Shown here: positions 35,314 through 46,697 of the stretch, piece by piece
Layout: every line of letters begins with the position of its first letter
Numbering within the stretch: position 1 is the stretch's first letter
Assembly (NCBI GenBank): GCA_014825775.1
Contig: MVAQ01000049.1
Coordinates: 1-64,000 of the forward strand
DNA from: Krasilnikovozyma curviuscula
Lineage: Eukaryota; Basidiomycota; Tremellomycetes; Cystofilobasidiales; Mrakiaceae
Length of the DNA: 64,000 nt
Reading direction: 5' to 3'
Made by a program: the position numbers and the translations under genes
Notes under the pieces: model-generated
Told to the model about the DNA's origin: nothing
The model's input: only the letters and a program-made list of their open reading frames with translations
The model's database searches: none

Positions 35314-36781
35314 ATGCCTCACAAAGTTGCTCTCGACCTCTGGGAAGGATGTTTCTTGAATTGTAGGCTCATCACGGCCTTCTCAAACGACGCTGAGGAA
35401 ATCATCCCAGACAGGCCGACGGTTTTGTGGGTCCATCCCATCATGGCCGATGTAAGCTTGGTTCTTCTTTCTTTTTTCCTTTTTTCATTGTAGACTAGGA
35501 ATTGACACAGTCTGTGGTTGTTTCTGCAAAAGGTTTCATTCTGGGCTGGGAACATGACGGGACAGCTCAGAGCGTATAACCAGTTAGTTCCTTGAATCTG
35601 TTGTTCGGGTGGAACGATTTTTTTTTTGTTGTCATTAACTCATGGTGACTCTCTGTTTTTCAAGTATCCTAATTGATATCCTTGGTCATGGTGCGAGTGT
35701 CACAGACCTTCCGGAAACGTTCCGCAAAACAACGCCTGTTGACGCCTTTCAACCAATCTGGAACCACTTCAATATCAAAGAAGCTCATGTAGTGACTGCT
35801 GGTGTCAGTGCTGGTCCGATCTGTCAATTTCCGTTAGAGCATCCCGAGCGTGTCCTTTCTTTCACAGTAGTTGGCCTCTATTTGAAGGATGAGAATGTAA
35901 GTGCATATATATGTACTATCTCTCAAGTGTCTAGCCCTAATATAGGTCTCTTCAATAGTCCAGTGGAATTGATGAGGATATCAAAGAAACGATCGAACTG
36001 TTGCTGGATGAGTTAACAACTCCAGTTTCCGTCCGAACCAAAGCTACTTTCCTTGCGTTCACTGGACTAGTAGAGCTCCATTTCGGTGGAGATTACTTTA
36101 AACGTCCTTTTGTCACTCTCGCAACCGGCACCAACCGGAAGTGGGCAAAGCGAGTAGTTGAACAACATGGGGTACGTATATCTTATAAGCCACGTTTGGT
36201 TCGCTTAGGCAGTTTCCTAACTTCTTATGAGCTCCTAAGAGGGAACAGTTCTTTCGGAGCACCGTTCCGTTCCTTACTGCAGACACGCGGCTTCCATTGC
36301 ATCAATTAACATGCCCGATCCTCATCATAAGAGGGGAAGAAGATCGCCAGACACCTGAATCGTTGTTCAAGTCTTATGTAGAAGATCAAACTAGCCAGTC
36401 ATTATTCGACAACATCAAAGTGAATATCATTCCTGATGCGCCTTACGTGAGTTCATGGTCCTATTCAGTGTTGGCTGGGTTCTTGCTGATCGCTCTGTTC
36501 AGTTGTGCTGTGCGACACATCCTGAAGAGTTCAACAAACTCCTGCTTTCTAACCTCTCAACTGCGCCTTCTCTCCCTCTCGATTACGAAGAACCACCGAC
36601 CCCTTGGTTGAAGGAGCTGAAAGAATGTCTCGCTGACCGTTACAGGATACGGCCAGTGCATTTGGCGACAGACGCTATTCTAGACGAAGAGGAGGAACCC
36701 AGTCAAGAAGAAATTGTGGTGAGCGTGGAAGTGGAGCTGAAGCAGATAGAAGACAGGATGGTTAAGGCGAAGCTGGATTGA
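35314..36781 (+). CDS. Alpha/beta hydrolase, paralogue A (canonical Ser nucleophile)
   Basis: First of three related genes in this cluster. Starts at ATG 35314 (MPHKVALDLWEGCFLNCRLI). Strand 3/4 region: V-L-W-V-H-P-I-M-A-D, then after introns I-L-I-D-I-L-G-H-G-A-S. The nucleophile elbow H-V-V-T-A-G-V-S-A-G-P at about 35786-35818 has the Gly-X-Ser-X-Gly form. Strand 7 gives C-P-I-L-I-I-R-G-E-E-D (acid Asp). The C-terminal A-T-H-P-E-E-F-N, after the intron at 36448-36503, holds the likely catalytic His. A long charged tail rich in Glu ends MVKAKLD. Exons joined by frame, including REQFFRSTVPFLTADTRLPL at about 36239, agree with the other two paralogues. Closest to small-molecule hydrolases of the AB_hydrolase_1 type; substrate unknown. 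Confidence 0.85.
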
Positions 36782-37106
36782 AGGGGCGGCCGGGTATAAA
36801 AGTCGTGGCGAAGGCTGCAGCCGAGTGGAATGGTAGAGTGAACGGCCTCTACCTCTCAGTAATAGCAATAGTTCAACATCGGTGTCAGATTCATTATGGA
36901 CATTTTCCTGGTGGTAGGGAAGTGCTTCTGAAGTCCTTGGTCGGTGAGTCCATGGACCAATTCACGCACCCGAGACATTCCTTCGAACTCAACATAACCT
37001 TCAGCCGTCGTTTTCTCCCTCTTCACAGGTCGAACAGACACTGTTCCCTCTTTTTGGAAAATCTCTTCCCATTGTGATTTGATACTACATTCAACTGGAT
37101 GGGAGG
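36782..37106. other. Short intergenic region between hydrolases A and B
   Basis: Holds a TATAAAA at 36795-36801 just after the stop of paralogue A. No gene is seen. Confidence 0.5.
36795..36801 (+). promoter_or_regulatory. TATA box candidate for hydrolase paralogue B
   Basis: TATAAAA about 310 bases upstream of the ATG at 37107, which is far, so a long leader would be needed. Confidence 0.35.
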
Positions 37107-38609
37107 ATGCCTCAGCGCGTGCAGCACTTCCTAGGATCAACGGAAATCTGGCTCAGTTATCGGATAGTCAACTACTCTTCGAACGACGCTCTTTGTATCG
37201 ACCCGGAACGGCCTGTAGTGATATGGCTGCACCCTGCTATGGCTGGTAGTTTCTACTGGGCGGCCAACATCGAGGGTTTCCAGGGCATACAATAAGTGAG
37301 TCTCAAAGGGCCACTTTTTTTTGGGCGGTGGTGGGGAATGGAAAGGGCTGACGGTATTTTTTACTGTCGTGACCACCTTGCAACAGTGTGCTTATTGATA
37401 TGATTGGTCATGGTGAATCTTCAGTATTTGGTACGTGGTGGTCTTACGTCTCTTGAAAGTACTGCTCGCATCACTTAGCTTTACTCCCCTGCCTCATCTC
37501 ACAGTACCGGAGGGCTTTGGTCTGAAGACAGGTCAATCGTCTGGCATGCCTATCTACGCTCATCTGGGAATAACAGCAGCTCATCTGGTGCTCGTGGGAA
37601 GCACCAGTCCGCCAGTCATAGACTTCGCAGTTAAGAATCCTGATAAAGTTCTCAGCGTGACCGTATCAGCGATGTACATCAAGGACAATACTGTGAGTGT
37701 TTCAGGATCTATAGCGACTTTGTCTATTTTCTCAATGTTCTTCCTTCGACACTGAAGTCTGGTACTATCGACGGCGGCCTCACAGACGTGCTCTCCGAAT
37801 TCGACAAGTCTGGATCTAAAACAGATTCTCACGGCCTTATCATACTTCATGAAGAAGCTGCACTTGCTGCTGATGCTATGCTTCAGCTCTACTACGGATC
37901 GAACTATCAGCAGTACCCTTTCGTCGCTCTCGTCTCATATCTTTCAAGGGTGAGTAGGGTTGCCAAAATTAGAGAGTGTGGGGTAAGTTCATTCAGCTCG
38001 CTTCTCGTCATCAGCACGATGTCCAAAAAATCTTAATCCCCGTGACTTTTCTCCCAGCCTGAAGCTTATTATCGGTCAAGCCTCCAATTCCTACTCTCAG
38101 ACAACAAGGACATTCCTCTCAACCAGCTTAAATGTCCTGTAATGGTGATCCGGGGGGCCAACGACGATCAAACATCTCTCAAAGCAATAAAAAGTTACAT
38201 TGATGAGATGGACAGGGGTAGAAAGCATAAGATACGGTTTGAAACAATTCCTGGTGCACCGCACGTATGTTTACTTTCTTCTTGTCGAACGGTGTCTTCA
38301 ATAGACTAACCATTCTTCGCTGTATAGCACTCATCGGTAACACATTCTAAAGAATTCAATGATATTGTTCTCTCGTTTCTCCCTCCCGCACCGCCTACTC
38401 CCCTTTCCACCACCTCTGATGACCTACCAAACCCATGGGCAGCAGAACTCGAGCTTGCAGTATCACACAAGGACCAGGTATTCCCTCTCAGTAGAAACCT
38501 TGCTGAAGATAATGCGGTTCCCATCGATATTCCGACAGAGGTGGTGGTTCAGGTCGAGAGTCTGAGTTTTGATGAGAAGGTGGAACTGGATGGATATCTG
38601 CATAGCTAA
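37107..38609 (+). CDS. Alpha/beta hydrolase, paralogue B (Thr at the nucleophile place; frame break after exon 1)
   Basis: Starts MPQRVQHFLGSTEIWLSYRI and continues to G-S-F-Y-W-A-A-N-I-E-G-F-Q-G-I-Q, then meets TAA just before a GTGAGT donor (37297). The next exon (VLIDMIGHGESS, from about 37386) needs a phase-2 donor, as A and C have. B is two bases out of phase here, so the gene is broken or read in an unusual way. Downstream it is intact: V-P-E-G-F-G-L-K-T, the elbow H-L-V-L-V-G-S-T-S-P-P (Thr where A has Ser), C-P-V-M-V-I-R-G-A-N-D, A-P-H-H-S-S-V-T-H-S-K-E-F-N, and an acidic tail ending GYLHS, TAA 38607-38609. The preserved rest suggests recent damage, a sequence error, or a non-hydrolytic role. 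Confidence 0.65.
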
Positions 38610-39384
38610 AAGTTGTAGATCTACATATCTGACAAGCGTTGTACTGACTAAGTGTTGCATTGTGCTTTTTTTGTATTTTATTGCAAGTCGTGCTTTTGAA
38701 AGCGCCTGCATCACATATTGGAACCTTGATCAAAAGTGAACGCCATGGTTGTCTCGTCTCTCTAAATCGCTCTGATAGTGGTACCAATCAAAAGTTCACT
38801 ACCCTTAGAGTACATTTCTTCCTTCCTTTGCATGCTTGAAGTATCTCTAGTCGTTTTGATACTCTTTTCAAAGTGTGGATGCTTGTCTCCACATTTTGAG
38901 ACTCAAATATGGGCAGCAGAGCTCTCGTTTTCCTCCACGTCAAAGCTTTACCGAGTTTTCCTTTCGAGTACATATGTTTTGATCATGAAACTAGTGCTGC
39001 TCTCGGTTTCCTTATCTAAAGCTGCTGTTCATTAATGACATTCACGCTTAGTCAAAGCATCGTACCATTTATTTCATCGTTACGGGGTCCATCGCAATAC
39101 TTAACCGCACGATTAAACGGCAGTACATTATCTTTATCCAATACATACTCTAAAAAAAAACGCTTGTCTTCTTATCTCATTGCCAGTGGCGACACTCACC
39201 TATAGACGATGGCTTCGCCAGGCTCCCTCTGTCCGCATTGGGCTTAAACCTCGTCCCCCCAAGCACCAACACACTTAGTTGCTTGCTCGTTCAGTGAAGG
39301 TCAGATCCTGTTCGTGATGATCGTGCTTGCTTTCCAGCTTTGTAACACCTAGTTTTAATCGGTTTTCTTCACCAGCAGCTTATC
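38610..39384. other. Intergenic region
   Basis: Between hydrolase B and the aminopeptidase, both on +. No gene or clear element seen. Confidence 0.5.
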
Positions 39385-41166
39385 ATGTCGAAGGAGTCTC
39401 TACTACCCAGCCCCTCTTCTCCAACTTCTGCTAAAATCAACAACACCAAGAAGCCATCACTTTCCAAGGTCAAACTTGGTCTTGTTACCGTCTCAGCTCT
39501 CCTCACCTTTGTTCTCCTTGGTCACACACCCCTCCCTCTTTTCAGCGGACTATGCCGTCTTCCGGGAAGGCTTCATGCTGATGCTTACCCTGGCGAACCC
39601 CTCCCAACATGTGTCTCTGAAATAACTGGCGGTCCTCCTCTAGAAGAGTTCCTCGAAAGGCAGAAGAAGTTGGTAGAGGTGCTGACAAAAGAAGGAAGTT
39701 CTGGTTACGTCGCTGAACCTGGTGCTAATACGTGAGTGGGACCAACATATTGATTTTCACTTACTTTTACAAATCCTGACTGGATATTTTCACTTCGAAA
39801 CAGGCTCTATTACTTCAACATCTCAGCAAAAGACTGGTCTCTCTCCGAACGACCTTTCCTCCTCGTCCTCACCCCATCAGAAACGACCAACTACTCTGTC
39901 AACATCTTGGTTCCAGCTTTCGAAAAAACTCGAGCCCTTACCCAACTTCCATCACTAGCACTCCCACCTTCTTTCTCAAAGGACGATTCCGTCATTTCTT
40001 GGGAAGAAAGCGCTTCCCCTTACGCTGCCTTACCGAGACTGCTTAAGGCTGGAGAAGCAGAGAAGGTCTTTGTGGATGAAGGAATGAGACTATTTATCAT
40101 GGACGGAATTAAGGGTAGTTTAAGCGGTGGTGATGTTTCTGTCAGCAGTGCAAGTTTAAGCATTCGCGGGATTAGGGAGAGAAAGAGCGCGTACGAAATC
40201 AACCTTATGAAGTGCGCCAATGAAGTAGGTCCTACTTTCTCTATTACTTCCTTTTCATGACGTGTCAGCTCTGACCATCTCCCGCCTCGTCGTTAAATGC
40301 AGCTCACCCTCTTCGCTATCAAATCTACCCGCGACAAAATCACATTCGGCATGACTGAACCGGAAGTCTCGACAATTCTCACAAACGAATTTATCGCTGT
40401 TGGTATGCCAGGAGGCGGTGGACTTGTTCTCTTCGGGGGTGAGTCTGGAAAAAAGGCGTTTTGGTGACCTACTTCCCTTCGATGTTGATTCCGGTTGCGT
40501 CCTTCGCAGAAAACGCTGCTCTTCCTCACGGAAAGTCTGGAAACAGAACTCTCACGGAAGAAGACTTCGTCCTCATCGATGCTGGTGGCACTTTCTATGG
40601 TTACAGTTCAGATGTCACTAGAACGTTTGCTCTAACAGGTTCCAAGATTCCAGCGGAGCATATGACGATCTGGTACGCTCTATTTTTCACTTTGATGTTG
40701 CGACATTGACAATGTGGTATCTAATACTGATCTTTCTAATAGGTATACTGTTCAGAAAGCTCAAAAGGCTGCAAATGCAACTGCCGCCATCGGTAACGAA
40801 GCAAAGATGGTTGACAAAGCTGCCCGAGATGTCATTGTTGATGCAGGATACGGGGAGTACTTTACCCACCGTCTTGGACATGGTGAGTCCTTCACTCTAG
40901 TTGTCCTGTTTGTCTATGAATGTATCTGACTAACCGCTAATGTGTTGCAATACCTGCCCACAGGGATCGGACTCGAAACACACGAGAACCCTTATCTTCA
41001 CTCTGGATCCCTTTCATTGCTTAAGGAAGGAAACACCTTTTCCAACGAGCCGGGCATATATATTGAGGATAAAGTCGGCGTTCGATTGGAGGATTGCTGG
41101 GTCATGACTGAGGATGGCGCTGTCATGTTCACGAAGGCAGCGACGAGTCCGTTTTACTTGGGATAA
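39385..41166 (+). CDS. Xaa-Pro aminopeptidase / M24B metallopeptidase with N-terminal membrane anchor
   Basis: Removes N-terminal residues before proline; needs two metal ions. The N-terminus is a cytosolic Ser/Lys stretch followed by one hydrophobic segment (LGLVTVSALLTFVLLGHTPL, about residues 32-51), a type II anchor or uncleaved signal, placing the enzyme in the secretory or vacuolar space. The creatinase-like N domain follows. Metal ligands are visible: Asp in V-L-I-D-A-G-G-T-F-Y-G-Y and S-S-D-V-T-R-T, His in H-R-L-G-H-G-I-G, Glu in S-N-E-P-G-I-Y and V-R-L-E-D-C. Several short introns; the ones at 39732, 40225, 40440, 40673 and 40882 keep frame. About 475 residues, normal for this family. 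It sits inside the hydrolase cluster. Confidence 0.92.
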
Positions 41167-41289
41167 AAGCGTTTTATACCAACACAACATCCAAGGTTTA
41201 CATAGATAACAGTTTTACTAGATTTTCACCTTCAACTCTCGTCGCAAGTTTCGAGGAATAATCCAACCTCGCACCCTCCTCATGTCTGT

Positions 41290-42667
41290 TCATCCATGAT
41301 AATACGATCTTTGTTGACCCAAATTCAGCTTCACTATCGGTCCTTGCTGTGTTTCTGCTTGATCACTGTGATGGGTGGAGGATGCGCCTTTTGCGGTAGG
41401 CTTGTTTTGGTTTTCGAAGAGCGACCTGAGCCATGTTTTGCTTGATGGAGAGTAATTAGGTGGGAAAGGCGGTGCGGGCGTCAGATGTGAAATGACAAGT
41501 TTGTTGAATTCTTCCGGGTGTGTGACAGACGGGAACTTATTTTAAGAAAGGAATCGAAATATCAGATTGTTGGATGTACAGAGGCAGGGCGAGGTAGAGC
41601 TTAGTCTGAACTTACTGTCCAAGAACCTTTGATCGTTTCGGTTCTGATATGGTCCTTGGTGCTTCCTCTTATCTGGCCTCTGACGTAGCTCTCATATATT
41701 TTCAGAGGTGATTGATCGTGCTCGCCCCTGATGAGCAAAACTGGACATTTCAGCTCGTACAGAGGCAGCTTGGTGTCCGCAAGCAAGAACTGGATGAACA
41801 CAGCGTCAAAGATTTTTCTCTGTGCAAAGAGTCACCGCAGTCACCTCAGCCAAAGTCATAATTACGCCAGGAACACCCTAAAGGGGAGGAACTTACGCCC
41901 ATTCCTGCAACCATCCCACGGATAAAAGTAAGACTGCGACTGACAACCATATTGACGACAGGACTCTTGGAGAAATTGGGACCATATAGAGATTCCATAC
42001 AATCAGTCATTACTGGGAAGTTCTCTTTGGTGATTGGGCCGCTTGGCTGCAGCGCTTCGTCGACAAATGCTTTGGAGTCGGACTGGATCACTTCTGCCAC
42101 TTTTTCACTCTGCAGTGCAGGCGACCAGGCATAAAAAGGCCCTGTTAGCCAATGCAGGGCATTCAGAGTGTACAGTTCACTTACGTTGTCATCTTTCAAG
42201 TACAGAGCTTGAATAGTCAGGGACAGCACCTTGTCAGAGTGTTCAAGAGCGAAGATGGTTGACGGTCCGGCTGTAATTCCAGTGACGACCCAATGAGCAG
42301 CGCTCATCCCAAAGTACTTGTACAAAGGCATAAATGCATCGAATGAAGTATTGATTCCAAAGTCAGGGGGGATTCGACTTGAGTCGCCATGAGCAAGGAG
42401 GTCGATGAAAATGCTGCCAATTGTAGGAATGCGGCCTCAGACTCTGACCTCCCAAAATCTGCAGCAGTATACTCACTTGTTGTACTTCCTGATTTCAGCA
42501 TACTCCATGTTTATTGCCCAGAAGGCATGATCACCCATCTGAGGGTGTAACCAACAGACAACGGGCCTCGTCGGATCGATTTTCTCAGCATCCCACGAAG
42601 TCGTGGTTACCACCCTGGCATTGAGAGAGGAACCTTCCCAGAGGCCTAGGGGAACATTATGGGGCAT
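41290..42667 (-). CDS. Alpha/beta hydrolase, paralogue C (Thr at the nucleophile place)
   Basis: Starts MPHNVPLGLWEGSSLNARVV at 42667, very close to A. Then V-C-W-L-H-P-Q-M-G-D, and after an intron I-F-I-D-L-L-A-H-G-D-S-S. The elbow reads H-W-V-V-T-G-I-T-A-G-P (about 42262-42294): ACA (Thr) stands where A has Ser, while both flanking Gly are kept. Strand 7 is C-P-V-L-L-I-R-G-E-H-D. The last exon gives P-S-V-T-H-P-E-E-F-N and a basic/polar tail ending GQQRSYYHG, TGA 41290-41292. All junctions checked keep frame, so the gene appears whole. It is inverted relative to A and B and convergent with the aminopeptidase. Whether the Thr form is active is unknown; a binding or weak-hydrolase role is possible. 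Confidence 0.83.
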
Positions 42668-43575
42668 TCTTCAGATTAAGGAGAGAGTCGTAACAAAAAC
42701 TGGGTTAGAAGTGAGTGACGGACGGAAAAATCATACCGTTGTTTTGAATCTGTCTCGGAAGACCAACCATGCTTCCGCCATCACATTAAACGATGAACGT
42801 GGTTGTCTAACGTACAAAAATATTATCTTTAGAAATCACTTTTCTTGGAAGACACTTTCTCTTATGATCTATTGCGACGTTAATGGAGAAAAAATGCATG
42901 AGCTGGACTGCGCTATCAAGTACGCTTTGTGAAAGAATAGCTATGTGCTTCACGCTGGAATGATCCCATGAAAGAATTACAGTTGTTGAACAGTAAATTG
43001 TTGCTTTACTAGCTGTTGCTGTCGTTGCGTGTCATATTCTGCTTCGGCGAGCGGCACCTCGAATGCTGGAACGACATTCTAAAGCCACCAGTAACACCAC
43101 CAGCACCAGGATTTTCATTAATTCAAATTCACCGATGCTCTTTTCTATGCCGCGTGCTCTTCGGCCCAGATTCGTTGATCCCGGAATCAGCTTTCCAGAA
43201 AGCTGGGAAGAGACAAAGCCTCTTTGCCTCTCAACGTCTCTAGATCTCTAGACATCTTTACACTTCTGAGAATGATATCAAAGATGAGAATCTTTCACTA
43301 CAGTCAAGCAGAATATGCTGCGAAGAGTCTGGAAACAAGCATATGCAGGGGCTGAGTGCGATGAATCAGCAATCTCCCCGTGCACCGTGTATTTCGTAAC
43401 ATATTCAACACCCTTCACTTCCTTCTGTAACTGACCTTGAATCGCATGCTTCAGGGAATTTGTCGATCTTGCTGCATCTCTGAGTGAGCAGAGCGCCACA
43501 CTACCTGCGCGAGAGCAACGCGTCCCAGCTCGTTTTCCTCTTTCAGCCAACTGATCTTCAACCTATCCATCCCAA
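42668..43575. other. Divergent intergenic region, hydrolase C / RFC subunit
   Basis: About 0.9 kb. Short frames on both strands (43016-43251 +, 43278-43550 -) lack any family signal. It should hold both promoters. Confidence 0.5.
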
Positions 43576-45868
43576 ATGTCTCTCTGGGTCGATAAAGTAA
43601 GATTCAGCTATCCTCTATTTGAATTATGGCTCCACTAACCTTCTGGATTTCTCACCAGTACCGACCACGAACGCTTCAAGACTTACATTACCACGATGAC
43701 CTGAGTGGTCGACTGGCTGCCCTTGTACGTGTTCCATCCCTTCAATCTCTTCTGATTACTCTATCTTGACCTGCTGTCCTCAAATACTGATTCCTTACTG
43801 TATCGTTGCTTGCACTTCTCTGTGCTCATACAGGCTGGCTCAGGCGACTTCCCTCACATCCTCTTCTACGGCCCCTCCGGAGCAGGGAAAAAAACACGAA
43901 TCATGGCTACTCTAAGAGAACTGTTTGGGAGTGGTGTCGAGAAGGTACGTTCTCTATACTCTGCGGCCTTGGTTGTGCAGGAGAAGCGGAGATTTTTTTG
44001 AACAGGTTTCGAAAGGACAGGGAGCTGACGTCCGGTTTACTTTCCAACATACATCTGCTCCGTCTTGGAATTGGAATTCTCAAAATAAAGCTCAAGATCG
44101 ATCAAAGAGTCTTTGTCACGCCGTCGAAAAGGAAGCTGGACGTCAACGTCGTTCAGTCGAATTATCACATCGAATTGACCCCTTCGTGAGTTTTCCGTCA
44201 CTCCTTTTCTATTGGAACAGGTTAGGTGTGGGTGTGGGTGTAGGGGAATATCTTTGTAAATAATTATGGGGTAGGCTGCTTTAGTGAGGGCGATGGCGGT
44301 GATATTCTAGAAGTGAAATGGTCTCTCCCGGAACGAGTAATGACATCGCCGAAATTGCAGTGCTGACTTCTTCCCATACATTCCTATGTCTACTCCGATT
44401 CTAACTTGGTGTCCTTGAATCTATTTCTGGGCTGGTTCTCGGTTCTTTCTCAGTGATGTCGGCCAGTACGATAGGGTCGTTATCCAGGATATTTTGAAGG
44501 AGATTGCTCAGACTCAACAGGTTGACCTCAACGCCAAACAGAAATTTAAAGGTCAATCAGGATCCATTTGTTCTTTTCTATCTTGCCCTCTGTGGGGTAT
44601 ACTGACCCTTCTCTCCTCTACCCTCTATATTGCTGTATTGCACCTCCCTTCATCGTTGCCTCAGTCGTCATCATCAATGAGTCCGATCTCCTTTCACGAG
44701 ACGCCCAATCAGCACTACGTCGAACAATGGAGAAGTACATGGGTAATCTCCGTCTGATTCTGTGCGCCAACTCGACGAGCAAAATCATAGCGCCAATCTT
44801 GAGTCGATGTCTGCTGGTTAGGGTTGGAGCGCCGGATGATAAAGCTGTACGTTTGAACTTCAGTTGTTGTCCCTTTTTCTTTTGTAGAAAAGAAAATTTA
44901 CGCAAGGCTCCTAACTGACTCTGGTCTGTTTTCTTTCATGCTCACCCACTGTCAATCGTCGTGACCTCTTGTGCCGTTCTTCACCACATCAAATTAATCG
45001 AACAAATAGATGTCGAAAGTCCTCAACCACATTGCCAAGAAGGAGAAGTTCCACTTACCGGAGGATATTTGTGAGACGATTGTCAGCGAAGCGGATGGGA
45101 ACTTGCGAAAAGCTATCTTAGTCTTTGAAGCGTTGAAGATGCAGTCGTAAGTTTCATCCCTTCATTCGAAACGCCTTTTTTGTTCGGTAGACTGACGAAT
45201 TCTGATGGTCATTCTTGTTGCTCTTAACTTTCCTTCTCTTTATTACCACATTATGTTGCCAGGCCCAGTCTTTCTGATTCATCAACCCTCGAAACAGCGA
45301 AGCCAGATTGGGAGACATTTTGCGCTTCAGTGGGGAACCAGATCTTGAAGGACCAAACGCCGGAGCAGTTGTTAGTCGTCAGGGGTATGCTTTACGAGTT
45401 GATGGTCCACTGTATCCCGCCCACCATTATTATCAAGGTATGTAGAAACGACGGCAGAGACTTCATCCGTTGAGGGAGCATTACTGATTTACTTTGCGCC
45501 AATGCTTTTTTGTATTTCCACAATTGTTCAACCACTCGTCGACTTGAATCCCTTGTCGGTTGGTGCCCAACGTTCCACCAAACCGATCTAACACCTAAAC
45601 GGTGACAGACCATCAATGCACACATGCTGACAAGAATCGATGAGAACCTGAAGCAGGACTTCATTCACTGGGCGGCATTCTACGAGCTTCGAGCGCGGGT
45701 GGGCAACAAAAAAATCTTCCATCTCGAGGCGTGGGTCGCAAAGGTGATGATGATTTACAAGGTGCTACTCTCTTTTCCTGCCTGCAGTTTGATATTGGGA
45801 ATGAGAACTGACGATTGTTGCTCATTGTGATTTTCCAGCACTTCCTTTTGGGATTTTCGTTAGATTAG
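43576..45868 (+). CDS. RFC5: Replication factor C small subunit (human RFC3 / yeast Rfc5 type)
   Basis: Clamp-loader subunit that helps load PCNA on primed DNA. Spliced start [16 protein letters not shown]. Walker A is [10 protein letters not shown], the GKKTR form typical of this subunit. [10 protein letters not shown] and S-N-Y-H-I-E-L follow (about 44110-44185). The Walker B region is [25 protein letters not shown]; the usual Glu-Val-Asp is Glu-Ser-Asp here. The S-R-C motif is at about 44800. The C-terminal domain ends [11 protein letters not shown] 45866-45868. About nine introns, all consistent in phase where checked. The symbol follows yeast naming; the human equivalent is RFC3. Confidence 0.95.
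44222..44247 (+). repeat. G-rich TG tract in an RFC-subunit intron
   Basis: GTGTGGGTGTGGGTGTAGGGG-type run inside the intron after the [10 protein letters not shown] exon. It has three G runs of three or more plus a GG and could form a G-quadruplex. Confidence 0.5.
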
Positions 45869-46130
45869 TCGCCCCGATGCAAAGGTCAGAGGGCAAAGGC
45901 AAAGGCGGGCGGAGGGAAGAGAGGCAGATCATCACTTGCTGCAATAGTCTATGATTTTTACCGTCATTTTATTGACTTATGCTATATTATGTTTATAATA
46001 CTATAATGTGAAAGAGTGAGGGGGCTGTGGCTTTCCTCCCTGCTACACAAGATAGTGGTGAAGCTTCTGTATACGTCTGATTCAAATCAACGCTACAAAA
46101 ATTAAAGAATGATTCTGCGTCTAGTAAACA
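45869..46130. other. Convergent 3' flank
   Basis: 3' flank of the RFC subunit gene, AT-rich near 45960-46005. No gene seen. Confidence 0.45.
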
Positions 46131-46697
46131 CTGACTGAGCCGTCTTCCTCTGGTTACATAAATGAAAAGTTTCGCTGGTAAGTAACTGCGCTCATCTGCC
46201 CCTCTCCGCGAGAAAGGTCTCATAAAACTCACCGACACTATCGACAATCTTCAAAGCAGTCAAGTCTTGAGCAGCTTTTTCTCCGGCTGGGAGTGTGGCA
46301 ACCGCATATGGGTGGATTTCTGTCTCAAATGTGTATAGGGCGGGTGATGCATAGAGATGGCAAATGATAGTGAGGAGGATCAAGATGGCAGAAGAGCAGG
46401 CCAAAAGATAAAGATACGGTGAGTAGAAAAACGGCGGCGCGAGGTGGGGATTTTGAACGCACTGGATTCGTGCTTCTTTTTGGTAAACTGGGTGCCTGGA
46501 AACTCAAAGCAGCTGTTTCAGCCACAAATAACTGGAAAACCATCTTTGAACCCGGTTTTTGCGCCGGGCAAGTAGTGTAATGGCTCACAACAGAAGGGTA
46601 ATCACTCACCGATAGCTTCTTGATCATTATAAAACTGCGAGATCTCATCCGAAGTCGCGTCTTTGGAGAAGCTGATGAGGAGAGATTGAGTAGACAT
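46131..46697 (-). CDS. Possible small gene, EthD/dimeric alpha-beta-barrel-like start; weak
   Basis: ATG at 46697 gives MSTQSLLISFSKDATSDEIS and FYNDQEAI up to a GTGAGT donor at about 46608. The D-E-I-x-x-F-Y-N-D-Q-E pattern resembles the opening of EthD-like/dimeric alpha-beta-barrel proteins of mushrooms. A second coding-like stretch on the same strand, TEIHPYAVATLPAGEKAAQD and LTALKIVDSVG (about 46234-46326), ends at another GTGAGT. A third piece could be EEDGSVSVY with a TAG near 46131. I could not find an acceptor that joins the first two parts in frame, so the middle is unresolved or the gene is damaged. Not assigned. Confidence 0.35.
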
